DNA of 64,000 nucleotides from an uncultured Aquimarina sp. (lineage in GTDB: Bacteria; Bacteroidota; Bacteroidia; Flavobacteriales; Flavobacteriaceae), in the NCBI GenBank assembly GCA_947500545.1, contig CANMSO010000010.1, forward strand, positions 113,182 to 177,181. The letters run 5' to 3'. The translations under genes and the position numbers were made by a program. Below the pieces are notes generated by a model that saw only the letters and a program-made list of their open reading frames with translations, was not told the origin of the DNA and did no database searches. Position 1 is the stretch's first letter, and each line of letters starts with the position of its first letter. Positions 52,415 through 61,030 of the stretch are shown here, piece after piece.

Positions 52415-53668
52415 ATGAGAGTTTTTAAATTTGGAGGAGCATCAGTAAAAGATGCAAATGGAGTAAAGAATGTAGTTAATGTACTTCGAGAAACGGGGTT
52501 TTCTAATCTTTTGATCATTGTTTCTGCAATGGGTAAAACTACAAATGCATTAGAAAAAGTAGTTGAATCCTACCTTAGAAATAATACCGAATACAAGAAC
52601 CTTATCAAGAATTTGCAACAGTATCATATACTGATTCTTGAAGGTCTTTTTGACAATAAACAGCACCCTGCTTTTATCAAAATTAATAATCTATTTAAGG
52701 ACATAGAAACCACATTAGCTAGAAATAAATCAACGCAATATGATTTTATTTATGATCAAATAGTAAGTTACGGAGAGTTAATAGCTACTACAATAGTAAG
52801 TGAATATCTTAGTGATCAGGGGTATGAGAATGAATGGTTAGATGCGCGTGATCTTATCAAAACAGACATTGTATATCGAGATGCAGAAGTTGATTGGAAA
52901 AATACACAACAGAACATAATTGAAAAAGTGAAAAAAAACACATTGAGTGTAACTCAAGGTTTTATTGGATCTGATCAGAACAACCTCACCACAACTTTGG
53001 GCAGGGAAGGAAGTGATTATACCGCGGGGATTTTTGCATACTGCCTGGGAGCGGATAGTGTGAGTATCTGGAAAGACGTTCCAGGTGTACTTAATGCAGA
53101 TCCACGAGTTTTTGAAGACACAAAATTATTATCTCATGTTTCTTATGAAGAAGCAATAGAACTTGCATTTTTTGGAGCCTCGGTAATTCATCCTAAGACG
53201 ATTCAACCTTTGCAACGTAAAGAAATCCCGCTATATGTAAAATCATTTCTAAATCCTTCTGGCGAAGGTACTTCTGTAAAAAAAGGACAGCCGCTAGATC
53301 CCTATATGCCTTGCTATATCGTAAAGAAAAATCAGATTCTTTTGTCTCTTTCATCACTTGATTTCTCATTCATTGTAGAGGATAATATTAGTGAGATTTT
53401 TAGTCTTTTTCATGATTATCATGTAAAGGTAGATCTAATTCAAAATTCTGCAATTAGCTTTTCTGTTTGTCTAGACGATAAGTTTGATCATTTTGATGAA
53501 TTATTACAGAAATTGAAATCAAAGTTTAAAGTAACCTATAATAAAAATGTATCTCTATTTACTATTAGGCATTTCACAAGTGAGGCTATCGCATCTTTAG
53601 AAAAACATAAGGATATTTTACTGAAACAAATCACCAGAGAAACTTATCAAATGGTTGTAAAAGGCTGA
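52415..53668 (+). CDS. Aspartate kinase
   Basis: The 417-aa enzyme makes aspartyl phosphate, the first step to lysine, threonine and methionine. The N-terminal KFGGASV box (residues 4-10), TTLGREGSDYTAGIF and SIWKDVPGVLNADPR are family signatures. The C-terminal ACT region (about 290-417) is shorter and less conserved than in LysC proper. It is not fused to homoserine dehydrogenase or decarboxylase. It may be cotranscribed with the GNAT gene. Confidence 0.92.
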   Translation: MRVFKFGGASVKDANGVKNVVNVLRETGFSNLLIIVSAMGKTTNALEKVVESYLRNNTEYKNLIKNLQQYHILILEGLFDNKQHPAFIKINNLFKDIETTLARNKSTQYDFIYDQIVSYGELIATTIVSEYLSDQGYENEWLDARDLIKTDIVYRDAEVDWKNTQQNIIEKVKKNTLSVTQGFIGSDQNNLTTTLGREGSDYTAGIFAYCLGADSVSIWKDVPGVLNADPRVFEDTKLLSHVSYEEAIELAFFGASVIHPKTIQPLQRKEIPLYVKSFLNPSGEGTSVKKGQPLDPYMPCYIVKKNQILLSLSSLDFSFIVEDNISEIFSLFHDYHVKVDLIQNSAISFSVCLDDKFDHFDELLQKLKSKFKVTYNKNVSLFTIRHFTSEAIASLEKHKDILLKQITRETYQMVVKG

Positions 53669-53691
53669 TGCTGTAAATTCAAGGATTTTGC

Positions 53692-53699
53692 TATATTTG
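53692..53699 (+). promoter_or_regulatory. -7 promoter box of the fused acyltransferase gene
   Basis: TATATTTG matches TAnnTTTG and lies 22 nt before ATG 53722. It also shows that this gene can be expressed apart from the aspartate kinase gene. Confidence 0.6.
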
Positions 53700-53721
53700 C
53701 AGTTAGCGCAAATTGTATTTA

Positions 53722-55530
53722 ATGCCTATAGTCACAGCAAGAGAAGTAGCCTTAGGGCTCAAATTAGATAAACTTGGTTTTATAGGCTCCTTTATTGGTT
53801 GGTTACTGCTGAAAATCACCAGGATTTCTAAAATAAATCGTCAGTATGACAAGCTTAGTCATTTAGAAGGTTTAGAATATATAAGTAAAACCCTGGATCT
53901 ATATGGGGTAACTTTTGAAATTCCAGATGAAGATTTAAGACGATTACCCAAAGAAGGTGCATTTATTACCTTATCAAACCACCCATTGGGAGGTCTTGAC
54001 GGTGGATTGTTACTTAAATTAATGCTAGAACGACGTGCCGATTATAAAATTATAGGAAATTTTTTATTACATAATTTTAAACCATTACAACCTTTTGTAA
54101 TGCCTGTAAACCCTTTTGAGGACAGAAAGGAAGCCAAATCCAGTCTTAAAGGTATTAAAAATGCTATTCTACATCTTAAAGAAGGTTACCCACTAGGTAT
54201 TTTTCCAGCAGGTGAAGTATCTACTATTAAAGAAGGTAAAAATTACGTTGATAAGGCTTGGGAACCTAGTATAATGAGATTGGTGCAGAAAGCAAAAGTA
54301 CCGGTAATTCCAATTTATTTTCATGCACGTAATAGTGCACTTTTTTATCGTCTTGCTTCTATTAGTGGAACCCTAAGGACTGCTAAATTACCCAGTGAAC
54401 TTTTCTCTCAGGAAAATAGGGTTATTAAAGTGAGAATAGGTAACCCTGTTTCTGTGAAAGATCAGGAAGAATATACGAATCTAGAGGATTTAACTAGTTT
54501 TCTGCGTAAGAAAACTTATATGTTGGCTAATCCTTTTGAGAAGAAAACCCTCAGAGAGTCAATTCCTATAAATTTAAAATTACCCAAATCTCCTAAACAA
54601 ATTGCAGGCGAAGCTAATACTCAAATTATTGAAGCTGAATTGCAATTTTGTCGTGATAATGATAAAAGACTTTTAACGAGTAAGAATTATGAAGTTTTTC
54701 TAGCTCAAAAAAAGTTTATACCCAATATTTTAAATGAAATAGGGAGGTTACGCGAAATCACATTTAGAGAGATTGGAGAAGGAACAAATAATTCTATAGA
54801 CCTTGATAAATTTGATGATTATTATCACCATATGTTTTTATGGGATAACGGAGCTAAAAAAATAGCTGGAGCATATCGTATGGGAATGGGATCAAAAATA
54901 TATAGTGATTTTGGAATCGATGGATTTTATCTTCAGGATTTGTTTAGGTTTGAGCCAGAGTTGCATAGGATGATGAGTCAGTCTATAGAAATGGGAAGGG
55001 CTTTTATAATCAAAGAGTATCAACAACGACCAATGCCATTATTTTTGTTATGGAAAGGTATTGTGCATTGTACGCTACGTTTTCCAGAGCATAAATACTT
55101 AATAGGAGGGGTGAGTATCAGTAACAAGTTCAGTAATTTCACAAAGTCACTTATGATTGAGTTTATGAAATCACATTACTATGATCCTTATGTTGCTCAA
55201 TATGTAAGACCAAAAAAGGAGTTTAAGGTAAAGCTAAAAGATGCAGACAAAGATTTCGTTTTTGACGAAAGTAAAAGTGATCTTAATAAGTTTGATAAAA
55301 TCATAGACGAAGTAGAGCCAGGAAGTCTTCGTATTCCTGTCTTGATTAAGAAATATATTAAGCAAAACGCAAAAGTTGTAGCTTTTAATGTCGATCCTTT
55401 ATTCAATAATGCGGTAGACGGTTTAATGTATATTCGTATAGCAGACCTACCTGATAGTACAGTGAAACCAGTAATGGAAGAATTTCAGGCAGAGCTGGAG
55501 CAGAAATACTTCAAGAACGGAGATAAATAA
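53722..55530 (+). CDS. Fused PlsC-type / OlsB-type acyltransferase (OlsF-like)
   Basis: The 602-aa protein joins an O-acyltransferase domain (about 60-290; SNHPLGGLDGG with His87 and Asp93, and GIFPAGEVST) to a GNAT-like OlsB/hemolysin-type N-acyltransferase domain (about 320-560; REITFREIGEGTNNSIDLDK, GSKIYSDFGIDGFYLQDLFR). From family knowledge, such fusions (OlsF in Serratia and Flavobacterium, and the split GlsB/GlsA in Bacteroides) make ornithine or glycine aminolipids. Which amino acid is used here is unknown. ATG 53722 is chosen over TTG 53713. Confidence 0.85.
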   Translation: MPIVTAREVALGLKLDKLGFIGSFIGWLLLKITRISKINRQYDKLSHLEGLEYISKTLDLYGVTFEIPDEDLRRLPKEGAFITLSNHPLGGLDGGLLLKLMLERRADYKIIGNFLLHNFKPLQPFVMPVNPFEDRKEAKSSLKGIKNAILHLKEGYPLGIFPAGEVSTIKEGKNYVDKAWEPSIMRLVQKAKVPVIPIYFHARNSALFYRLASISGTLRTAKLPSELFSQENRVIKVRIGNPVSVKDQEEYTNLEDLTSFLRKKTYMLANPFEKKTLRESIPINLKLPKSPKQIAGEANTQIIEAELQFCRDNDKRLLTSKNYEVFLAQKKFIPNILNEIGRLREITFREIGEGTNNSIDLDKFDDYYHHMFLWDNGAKKIAGAYRMGMGSKIYSDFGIDGFYLQDLFRFEPELHRMMSQSIEMGRAFIIKEYQQRPMPLFLLWKGIVHCTLRFPEHKYLIGGVSISNKFSNFTKSLMIEFMKSHYYDPYVAQYVRPKKEFKVKLKDADKDFVFDESKSDLNKFDKIIDEVEPGSLRIPVLIKKYIKQNAKVVAFNVDPLFNNAVDGLMYIRIADLPDSTVKPVMEEFQAELEQKYFKNGDK

Positions 55531-55554
55531 TCTTCTTAAACTTTTTTTCCTGCA

Positions 55555-56517
55555 TTATGGATTTGTTAATCTAACTTTTATAAGTTCTATTACCTTTTTA
55601 TAATCCACATCAATACAAATAGTTACTTTTGGTCTGTTTTTCCATGGTTTTAAGGCCACCCTTTCTTCATGGTCGGATTCTCCCAAAGAAGGCCAAGTTT
55701 TTCCCTTGCTCAAACATTCCTGAGTTTCTACCCGAATCGGATAACTAACAGTCTGATATAAATTTTTATTAATCAGATATGCAAAAACTGAAGAATCGTG
55801 CACGTAGGTACCATCAATTTTATTGACTTTTATAAAGAAATCTTGATAAAACTGATACGCTTCTGTAACATGATTATTTAAGGGAGAATCAAATTCTGAA
55901 ATTTCGGAAAGAGTTTCCTTTAATAGTATTGTTTTATGAGTCACATCTAATCCAACCATTGTTATTGGCCATTTTGCACCTAATACAATATCTGCTGCAT
56001 TGGGGTCAGAATACATATTTGCTTCGGCTGCTGGAGTAGCATTTCCGGAGCAAAACGCATTACCTCCCATAAATATAACCTCTTTAACCATTTTCTGTAT
56101 TTCTGGTTTTTTTGATAATGCCAATGCCAGATTAGTTAGAGGACCAAGAGCCGCAATAGTGACTTGTTTTGGAAATTTAAGAACCTGCTCGATAATAAAT
56201 TCATCTGCGGGTGTATTTATAGGAGATAAAATACTGGGTCGTTGCCATGTATTTCCTTGCCCGTCATCTCCATGTACAAAAGGGACACCTCCCATAAATT
56301 TTCCTTTTAATGGTTTTGATGCTCCTTTAGCCACCGGTAAATCGGTTCGATTAGCTAATTGCAAAAGTCGTAGTGTGTTTGTTGTTGCGAGATCAATATT
56401 TACATTTCCAAAAACTGTTGTCAATCCTAGTATTTTGAACTCTTTGGAAGCTAGAGCTAATTGTATAGCCATACTGTCGTCGATTCCTGGGTCTGTATCA
56501 ATAATTAATTTGCGCAT
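55555..56517 (-). CDS. Inosine/uridine-preferring nucleoside hydrolase
   Basis: The 320-aa enzyme splits nucleosides to base and ribose. The calcium-binding signature is at the start, LIIDTDPGIDDSMAIQLAL (Asp7, Asp9 and Asp13-14 by count). IAALGPLTNLALAL, VIFMGGNAF and EANMYSDPNAADIVLGA are family blocks, and DGTYVHDSSVFAYLI supplies the last metal Asp. It is divergent from the Crp/Fnr gene across a palindrome. Confidence 0.93.
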   Translation of the reverse strand: MRKLIIDTDPGIDDSMAIQLALASKEFKILGLTTVFGNVNIDLATTNTLRLLQLANRTDLPVAKGASKPLKGKFMGGVPFVHGDDGQGNTWQRPSILSPINTPADEFIIEQVLKFPKQVTIAALGPLTNLALALSKKPEIQKMVKEVIFMGGNAFCSGNATPAAEANMYSDPNAADIVLGAKWPITMVGLDVTHKTILLKETLSEISEFDSPLNNHVTEAYQFYQDFFIKVNKIDGTYVHDSSVFAYLINKNLYQTVSYPIRVETQECLSKGKTWPSLGESDHEERVALKPWKNRPKVTICIDVDYKKVIELIKVRLTNP

Positions 56518-56570
56518 AGGTGGTAATTTTTTTATATTCTAAAGCAAACGCAATTTTCTTTTATTACAAA

Positions 56571-56582
56571 GGACATTTGTCC
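56571..56582. promoter_or_regulatory. Palindrome GGACATTTGTCC between nucleoside hydrolase and Crp/Fnr genes
   Basis: The dyad GGACA-TT-TGTCC is 5+5 with a two-base centre. It lies 53 nt from one start and 16 nt from the other. A Crp/Fnr dimer site is plausible, most likely for the adjacent regulator. Confidence 0.5.
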
Positions 56583-56598
56583 CAAACAATGATAAAAA

Positions 56599-57168
56599 AT
56601 GATAAGAACGAATAATGAGTTACTTGATTATTTTTCGAAGAGTTTTCGGAAGTTTGAATTTGTAAAGCGAAAACAATTTTCTCCTGGAGAAAAAATTATT
56701 ACACAAGGAAGTACAGGTCAATTTATATATATTCTAGAAGGAGGAATTGCAAAATGTTATATTGAAGAAGAAAATGGTAAAACATTTGTTCAGGAGTTTT
56801 TTGGTCTAGGAGAAATTGTTGGAGAAATAGAAGTGTTTGGTGAGACACTAAGTTTCAGTAATGTTGAGGCAATGACCAAAGTGCCTGCCTATCAAATAGC
56901 AAAAGATAATTTTTATAAGATCTTAAAAAAAGAAAACGAGTTGAGCATTGTTTTGATAAAGGCACTTGCCAAAAAATTACGAGATACCGCAGTACGTGCT
57001 TCTCGTCAGCAGTCTTACCCTTTAGGATATAATTTAGAGAAACTTATACAACTTTCATCAAATGAAACCAAACATATTTCTAAGAACGATTTGGCAAGTT
57101 ATTTAGGGATATCATTAAGAAGTTTTAATAGGAAAATGAAAGAAATAGAAAAAAGAAATGATCTGTAG
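56599..57168 (+). CDS. Crp/Fnr family regulator
   Basis: The 189-aa protein has a cyclic-nucleotide-binding-like fold (about 25-115; FSPGEKIITQGSTGQFIYIL, GEIVGEIEVFG) and a C-terminal winged helix (NDLASYLGISLRSFNRKMKE). The arginine-serine signature of cAMP binding is absent and there are no FNR-type Cys, so the signal is not clear. Length is a little short for the family, with the HTH close to the end. Its start is 16 nt after a palindrome. Confidence 0.88.
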   Translation: MIRTNNELLDYFSKSFRKFEFVKRKQFSPGEKIITQGSTGQFIYILEGGIAKCYIEEENGKTFVQEFFGLGEIVGEIEVFGETLSFSNVEAMTKVPAYQIAKDNFYKILKKENELSIVLIKALAKKLRDTAVRASRQQSYPLGYNLEKLIQLSSNETKHISKNDLASYLGISLRSFNRKMKEIEKRNDL

Positions 57169-57189
57169 CGTTTTTTGAATCTACAGATC
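57160..57189. terminator. Hairpin at the end of the Crp/Fnr gene
   Basis: GATCTGTAG pairs with CTACAGATC across a 12-nt loop containing T6. The stem includes the stop codon. There is no T run right after it, so activity as a terminator is likely weak. Confidence 0.45.
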
Positions 57190-57209
57190 ATTTATAATTG
57201 ACTTTTTTA

Positions 57210-57635
57210 TTAAGAAACGGTTTTCAACACCTCTTTCTCGACAAAATCTTTGCAATATTCCTTAATCTGATTTCTTGTTTTTTCAAAAGCAGCATGAATT
57301 TCTTCTTCTGTTCCATCAATTTTTGAGGGATCAAAGAAATCGTAGTGTAATCGCTCTGCTTTACCAGGAAAGAAAGGACATCTTTCTTTGGCATTATCAC
57401 ATACGGTAAGAATATAATCAAATGTAATGTCTAAATATTCTTCTAAATTATTAGAGGTATGGTTAGAGATATCAATACCATCTTCTTTCATTATAGCAAT
57501 TGCCCTTGGGTTCACTCCATGAGTTTCTACACCTGCGCTATATATAGTTGCATTTTCTTTTGCAAAATACTTTAAATAACCCTCGGCCATTTGGCTTCTG
57601 CAAGAGTTTCCTGTGCATAGTACTAAAATGTTCAT
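57210..57635 (-). CDS. arsC: Arsenate reductase of the low-molecular-weight phosphatase type
   Basis: The 141-aa protein has the CX5R loop VLCTGNSCRSQMAEG with Cys8 and Arg14 and the general-acid region (FDYILTVCDNAKERCPFF) with two more Cys for the thioredoxin-coupled mechanism. It reduces arsenate to arsenite. It is the last gene of the four-gene ars-type operon starting with arsR at 58990. Confidence 0.9.
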   Translation of the reverse strand: MNILVLCTGNSCRSQMAEGYLKYFAKENATIYSAGVETHGVNPRAIAIMKEDGIDISNHTSNNLEEYLDITFDYILTVCDNAKERCPFFPGKAERLHYDFFDPSKIDGTEEEIHAAFEKTRNQIKEYCKDFVEKEVLKTVS

Positions 57636-57654
57636 AATTGTGGTGTTTCTGTGG

Positions 57655-58152
57655 TTATATTATTGTTTTACTTCTTCGTTCTAAGATAATATTATCGTAC
57701 CAAATATCGTATAATTTCCCAATTTTTTCACGATACCCAATTTCTCGAAAACCAAGTGACTTATGCAAGGCAATGCTTGGAGTATTCTCACTAAAAATAC
57801 TGGCTTGAAGTGTCCAAAAACCTTGGTCTTCACTTTCTTCAATCAATCTTGACAAAAGTAAGGCACCAATACCTAATTTTTGGTATTTTGATGTTATGTA
57901 AATACTAACTTCTGCCACTCCTTTGTATACTTCTCTTGTTGAAGTAAGGGACAAAGCCGCCCATCCTACAACTTCACCTTCAATAGTAGCTTTTAATCTA
58001 CAAGAAACTATATGCTTAGTATCCCATTGCTCCCATGTTGGTAGTTGGGTTTCAAAAGTAGCAATGCCAGTGGCAATACCTTCTTTGTAGATTGTCAAAA
58101 TTTGAGGCCAATCTACTTTGGTAAAATACGTTATTTCGACATTGGGCTTCAT
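57655..58152 (-). CDS. GNAT acetyltransferase (ArsN-like, phosphinothricin acetyltransferase group)
   Basis: The 165-aa protein starts VEITYFTKVDWPQILTIYKE and carries GVAEVSIYITSKYQKLGIGA (CoA loop) and ALHKSLGFREIGYREKIG, which are typical of the phosphinothricin acetyltransferase branch. Members in ars operons (ArsN) acetylate organoarsenicals. It abuts the DUF6428 gene with no gap and lies 19 nt before arsC. Confidence 0.82.
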   Translation of the reverse strand: MKPNVEITYFTKVDWPQILTIYKEGIATGIATFETQLPTWEQWDTKHIVSCRLKATIEGEVVGWAALSLTSTREVYKGVAEVSIYITSKYQKLGIGALLLSRLIEESEDQGFWTLQASIFSENTPSIALHKSLGFREIGYREKIGKLYDIWYDNIILERRSKTII

Positions 58153-58638
58153 TTAGCAACAGCCACTACCAGGTGCACAAGAATTTGCCTCTGCAACAGC
58201 AGTTTCAGGAACGCCGCAAGTTTCTTTTGCTTTGCAATCTGTTGGTTGCACTGCCAATTTTACGATTAATTGTCCCTCTTTAATTTCAAAATCATTAACG
58301 TGTAGTTGTGCAGTATGAAACATTGCATTGCCGTATTCTATTTTTACAGGGGCATCCATTTCGTAAGCTTTCATTGTCCCTACTTTTTTAAGTATACCCA
58401 AAGCTTTATAGGCGCTCATATAATCAGGTTTTCCTAATTCACTTGGGCTTTCCCAAAGCTGAATTATTGTTTCTTTCCAGGCGTCGGTTCCTGCTCCGCA
58501 GTCGACAGCATCAACCGTGATATGTTTAACCTCGGTGATATGATAGTTTGTTCCTACTAACAGGCCGGGAGCATATTCAAATAATAGGGATTTTCCTTGA
58601 TGTTCTGCTAATAATGTTATAAAATCGGATGTATTCAT
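58153..58638 (-). CDS. DUF6428 protein with a Cys-rich tail
   Basis: The 161-aa protein starts MNTSDFITLLAEHQGKSLLF and has the block HITVDAVDCGAGTDAWKETI. The last 30 residues hold six Cys (TDCKAKETCG ... NSCAPGSGCC), which could hold arsenite or another soft metal. The family is usually seen beside arsC and arsR in Bacteroidota; I recall no biochemical work. It is the second gene of the operon. Confidence 0.75.
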   Translation of the reverse strand: MNTSDFITLLAEHQGKSLLFEYAPGLLVGTNYHITEVKHITVDAVDCGAGTDAWKETIIQLWESPSELGKPDYMSAYKALGILKKVGTMKAYEMDAPVKIEYGNAMFHTAQLHVNDFEIKEGQLIVKLAVQPTDCKAKETCGVPETAVAEANSCAPGSGCC

Positions 58639-58666
58639 AGTTATTATTTTTAGTATGTACTGCTAG

Positions 58667-58990
58667 CTAGCAGCAGTTATGTTTTGTGGTATTAAAAAAA
58701 GAATTTAGTTGTTGCTGTAGGGCATTCCACCGATCAATGTCTATGCAATAGCACATACTTTTACCTTCTATCTCTCCTTTTAGTAATCTAATACTTTTTA
58801 GTTCTTTAAGATGTTGAGATATGGTAGCTTGTGCCAGTCCAATTTCTTCAACAAGGTCGTTGCATATGCAAGAATTTTGTGTGCTGATATATTGTAGAAT
58901 TGCTATACGAGCAGGATGCCCAAGTATTTTGAAAAGCTGGGCAAGTTCGTTTTGTTTTTTATCAAATATTTGAGTTTTCGTAATTCCCAT
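58667..58990 (-). CDS. arsR: ArsR-family metalloregulator
   Basis: The 107-aa winged-helix repressor has NELAQLFKILGHPARIAILQ, NSCICNDLVEEIGLAQATIS (a Cys-x-Cys in the alpha3 region) and SQHLKELKSIRLLKGEIEG. Two more Cys end the protein (HNCC). It should release DNA on binding arsenite. It is the first gene of the operon and an ArsR-type palindrome lies 13 nt upstream. Confidence 0.9.
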   Translation of the reverse strand: MGITKTQIFDKKQNELAQLFKILGHPARIAILQYISTQNSCICNDLVEEIGLAQATISQHLKELKSIRLLKGEIEGKSMCYCIDIDRWNALQQQLNSFFNTTKHNCC

Positions 58991-59002
58991 TTGTTATTTA
59001 TA

Positions 59003-59020
59003 TATCGCAATATTACGATA
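59003..59020. promoter_or_regulatory. ArsR-type operator TATCGCAATATTACGATA
   Basis: The dyad TATCG-x-AATATT-x-CGATA is nearly perfect and typical of ArsR/SmtB repressors in Bacteroidota. It overlaps TAATATTG on the minus strand, a near -7 box, which suits repression of the operon start at 58990. Confidence 0.75.
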
Positions 59021-59032
59021 ATAAAATCAAAC

Positions 59033-59062
59033 AAAAAAGTCAGAAGTAAATTTTCTGACTTT
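59033..59062 (-). terminator. Terminator of the TM2 gene
   Basis: Read on the minus strand, GTCAGAA and TTCTGAC arms flank a short loop and are followed by T6. It lies just after the stop at 59072. Confidence 0.75.
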
Positions 59063-59071
59063 CTGACTATA

Positions 59072-59443
59072 TTAAAACCAAGGTTTTCTACCTGCTTGGT
59101 ATGTCTCGTAGAATTCTTCATCGGATTTAGTTAAGTACATAATACCTTCTATTATACCAACGATCCAGGAAATTGAGGATGTGATTCCGCAAGTAAAAAT
59201 TCCTAGTAATCCTAAAACAAGCATGATGACACCTTCTTTGGTATACCCTAATATAAATTTATGGATCCCTAGACTTCCTAAAATTATTGCAAGAATTCCT
59301 GCTAACATTTTCTTATTTTCTTGAGAACCAAAAACTTCTTTGGCTCCTTCTGAAAATTCGCTAGCAGCATCTTTTACAGTTTCTGCAGCTTCTTCTGCTC
59401 CTTTTTTGATGTCGTCTCCCAGGTTGTTGTTTTCTTCACTCAT
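59072..59443 (-). CDS. TM2-domain membrane protein
   Basis: The 123-aa protein has a charged N-terminal amphipathic region (DDIKKGAEEAAETVKDAASE) and a TM2 domain with two helices (ILAIILGSLGIHKFILGYTK, then MLVLGLLGIFTCGITSSISW). The domain occurs in many bacterial membrane proteins of unknown role. It appears monocistronic. Confidence 0.85.
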   Translation of the reverse strand: MSEENNNLGDDIKKGAEEAAETVKDAASEFSEGAKEVFGSQENKKMLAGILAIILGSLGIHKFILGYTKEGVIMLVLGLLGIFTCGITSSISWIVGIIEGIMYLTKSDEEFYETYQAGRKPWF

Positions 59444-59507
59444 GTTGTTTAATTAATTGATTAATTTTTAAGAAAAATACAAAAAAAAACAATCTAAATT
59501 GATTCGA

Positions 59508-59894
59508 TTATAAAAAAGCTTTGTCTACAGGTTCCCAAAGTTCTATTTTATTTCCTTCGGGGTCTACAATCCATCCAAATTTTCCGTATTCATATTCTTC
59601 GACTTCACCTACAATGGTTACACCTTCTTCTTTAAGTACTTTTAGAAGCTCGATTAAATTTTCTACTCTAAAATTCATCATAAATTCTTTTTTGCTTGGC
59701 GCAAAATAGGTAGTGTCGTCTTTAAAAGGGCTCCATTGGGTAGAGCAATTATTACCTGCTGCGTCTTTCCACCAGAATGTACATCCGTAATCATCTACAG
59801 GTAGCCCAAGATGCTTACCATACCATTCTTTTGTTGTTTTTGGATCTTTAGTCTTAAAAAAGAATCCACCTAATCCTGTTACTCTATTTTTCAT
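59508..59894 (-). CDS. VOC-family (glyoxalase-like) protein
   Basis: The 128-aa protein has one vicinal-oxygen-chelate unit: GGFFFKTKDPKTTKEWYGKH, WWKDAAGNNCS, and FGWIVDPEGNKIELWEPVD with the metal-type Glu. A second unit must come from dimerisation. The substrate cannot be told. Confidence 0.85.
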   Translation of the reverse strand: MKNRVTGLGGFFFKTKDPKTTKEWYGKHLGLPVDDYGCTFWWKDAAGNNCSTQWSPFKDDTTYFAPSKKEFMMNFRVENLIELLKVLKEEGVTIVGEVEEYEYGKFGWIVDPEGNKIELWEPVDKAFL

Positions 59895-59935
59895 TGATAA
59901 TTATTTTTCATTCCCTTGAAAATGGGAATTTGTTC

Positions 59936-60394
59936 TTATTTCTTTTTCACTTTAGATTCATATAAATCGATCCATTCTTGAACAGTCATCTTTGTCGTTA
60001 ACTCTCCTATGAGTTCCATAGGGATTTGATCTATTTTTTTGAATCGAATGCAGCTTTTACCCATATCCAATTTAGTTTTAACATATTTTGGGTATTCGCC
60101 AACAAACCAATCCATCAATTTAGGATCGGCATAAATACCGCTATGATATACAGCAATAAAGTTTTTTTGCGAAGCAATATTCATAAAAGGTAGTGGCAAT
60201 TTTGTATCACAATGATACCCGTCTGGATATATTGAATGTGGCACGACATACCCAATCATACCGTAGCTTATTTCCTCAGAAAATCCTTTGGGAAGATTGT
60301 CTTTAATCACTTTTCTAAGTGCGCTCATTGCCTGTTTTCTTTCTTTAGGAATAGCAGCTATATATTCGTCCGGAGTTTTGGCTTCGTATTGCAT
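59936..60394 (-). CDS. DUF1801 protein
   Basis: The 152-aa protein shows YIAAIPKERKQAMSALRKVI, EEISYGMIGYVVP and CIRFKKIDQIPMELIGEL, the pattern of the DUF1801 (YdhG/YjhX-like) fold. The role is unknown. It lies 12 nt after the DUF4199 gene, and could share its transcript. Confidence 0.8.
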   Translation of the reverse strand: MQYEAKTPDEYIAAIPKERKQAMSALRKVIKDNLPKGFSEEISYGMIGYVVPHSIYPDGYHCDTKLPLPFMNIASQKNFIAVYHSGIYADPKLMDWFVGEYPKYVKTKLDMGKSCIRFKKIDQIPMELIGELTTKMTVQEWIDLYESKVKKK

Positions 60395-60406
60395 GTTATT
60401 TATATT

Positions 60407-60925
60407 TTAATTATTTGTTGGTTTGCGTTGTAATATTAGAGATGAAATTAGTGAAATGATAAACCCTATAATTAACACGGTGATGAACATAAGAAGGAAG
60501 TTCAAAAATACATTTGAAAACATTTCTTTTTGTGCCTCGAGCTCTTTAAACTTAATCTCGAATTCTGCTGGGGGAAGAGAACTTCGCATTTCTTCTACAG
60601 CATGGGTATAATATTCTGCCATAAAATCTGGATTGATATACTTGATATATATTATATCCAGGACACCAAAAGCTAGTGCGGCAATAAGCGTTATAAGTAT
60701 TCCTATTAATACTGCTTTTCCGAAAGAAACAATACCATTATTCTCTTTATCCCTAAAATGTTTGATCCCAAAGAATACAAAAAGTAAGGATACTACCATG
60801 CCGGTATACCCTATTACTTCCTGGATAGAATAGTCTAAGTTTTTTCCTAAGAACCATCCTGTAAGAGCCAAAGCACATATAGTTATGGCACTATAAACTC
60901 CGTACCGTATAATTGTATTTTTCAT
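60407..60925 (-). CDS. DUF4199 membrane protein
   Basis: The 172-aa protein has four hydrophobic segments (about 9-28, 38-54, 68-90, 133-162) with a periplasmic-sized loop holding YTHAVEEMRSSLPPAEFEIK. This fits the DUF4199 family of Bacteroidota, often near outer-membrane or LytTR genes. The role is unknown. A small dyad TCATACT-AA-AGTATGA lies about 57 nt upstream. Confidence 0.8.
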   Translation of the reverse strand: MKNTIIRYGVYSAITICALALTGWFLGKNLDYSIQEVIGYTGMVVSLLFVFFGIKHFRDKENNGIVSFGKAVLIGILITLIAALAFGVLDIIYIKYINPDFMAEYYTHAVEEMRSSLPPAEFEIKFKELEAQKEMFSNVFLNFLLMFITVLIIGFIISLISSLILQRKPTNN

Positions 60926-60981
60926 ACTATATATTATTTAAAGGTTTAGCCCAAAAGTAGGTTGTGGTTGATAAATTGGAC

Positions 60982-60997
60982 TCATACTAAAGTATGA
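60982..60997. promoter_or_regulatory. Dyad TCATACT-AA-AGTATGA upstream of the DUF4199 gene
   Basis: Seven-base arms (60982-60988 and 60991-60997) around AA. Another ATTGTATG copy of the right arm follows at 60998-61005. It may be an operator. Confidence 0.4.
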
Positions 60998-61030
60998 ATT
61001 GTATGGGACTTTAGTGCTATACCTTCAAAA

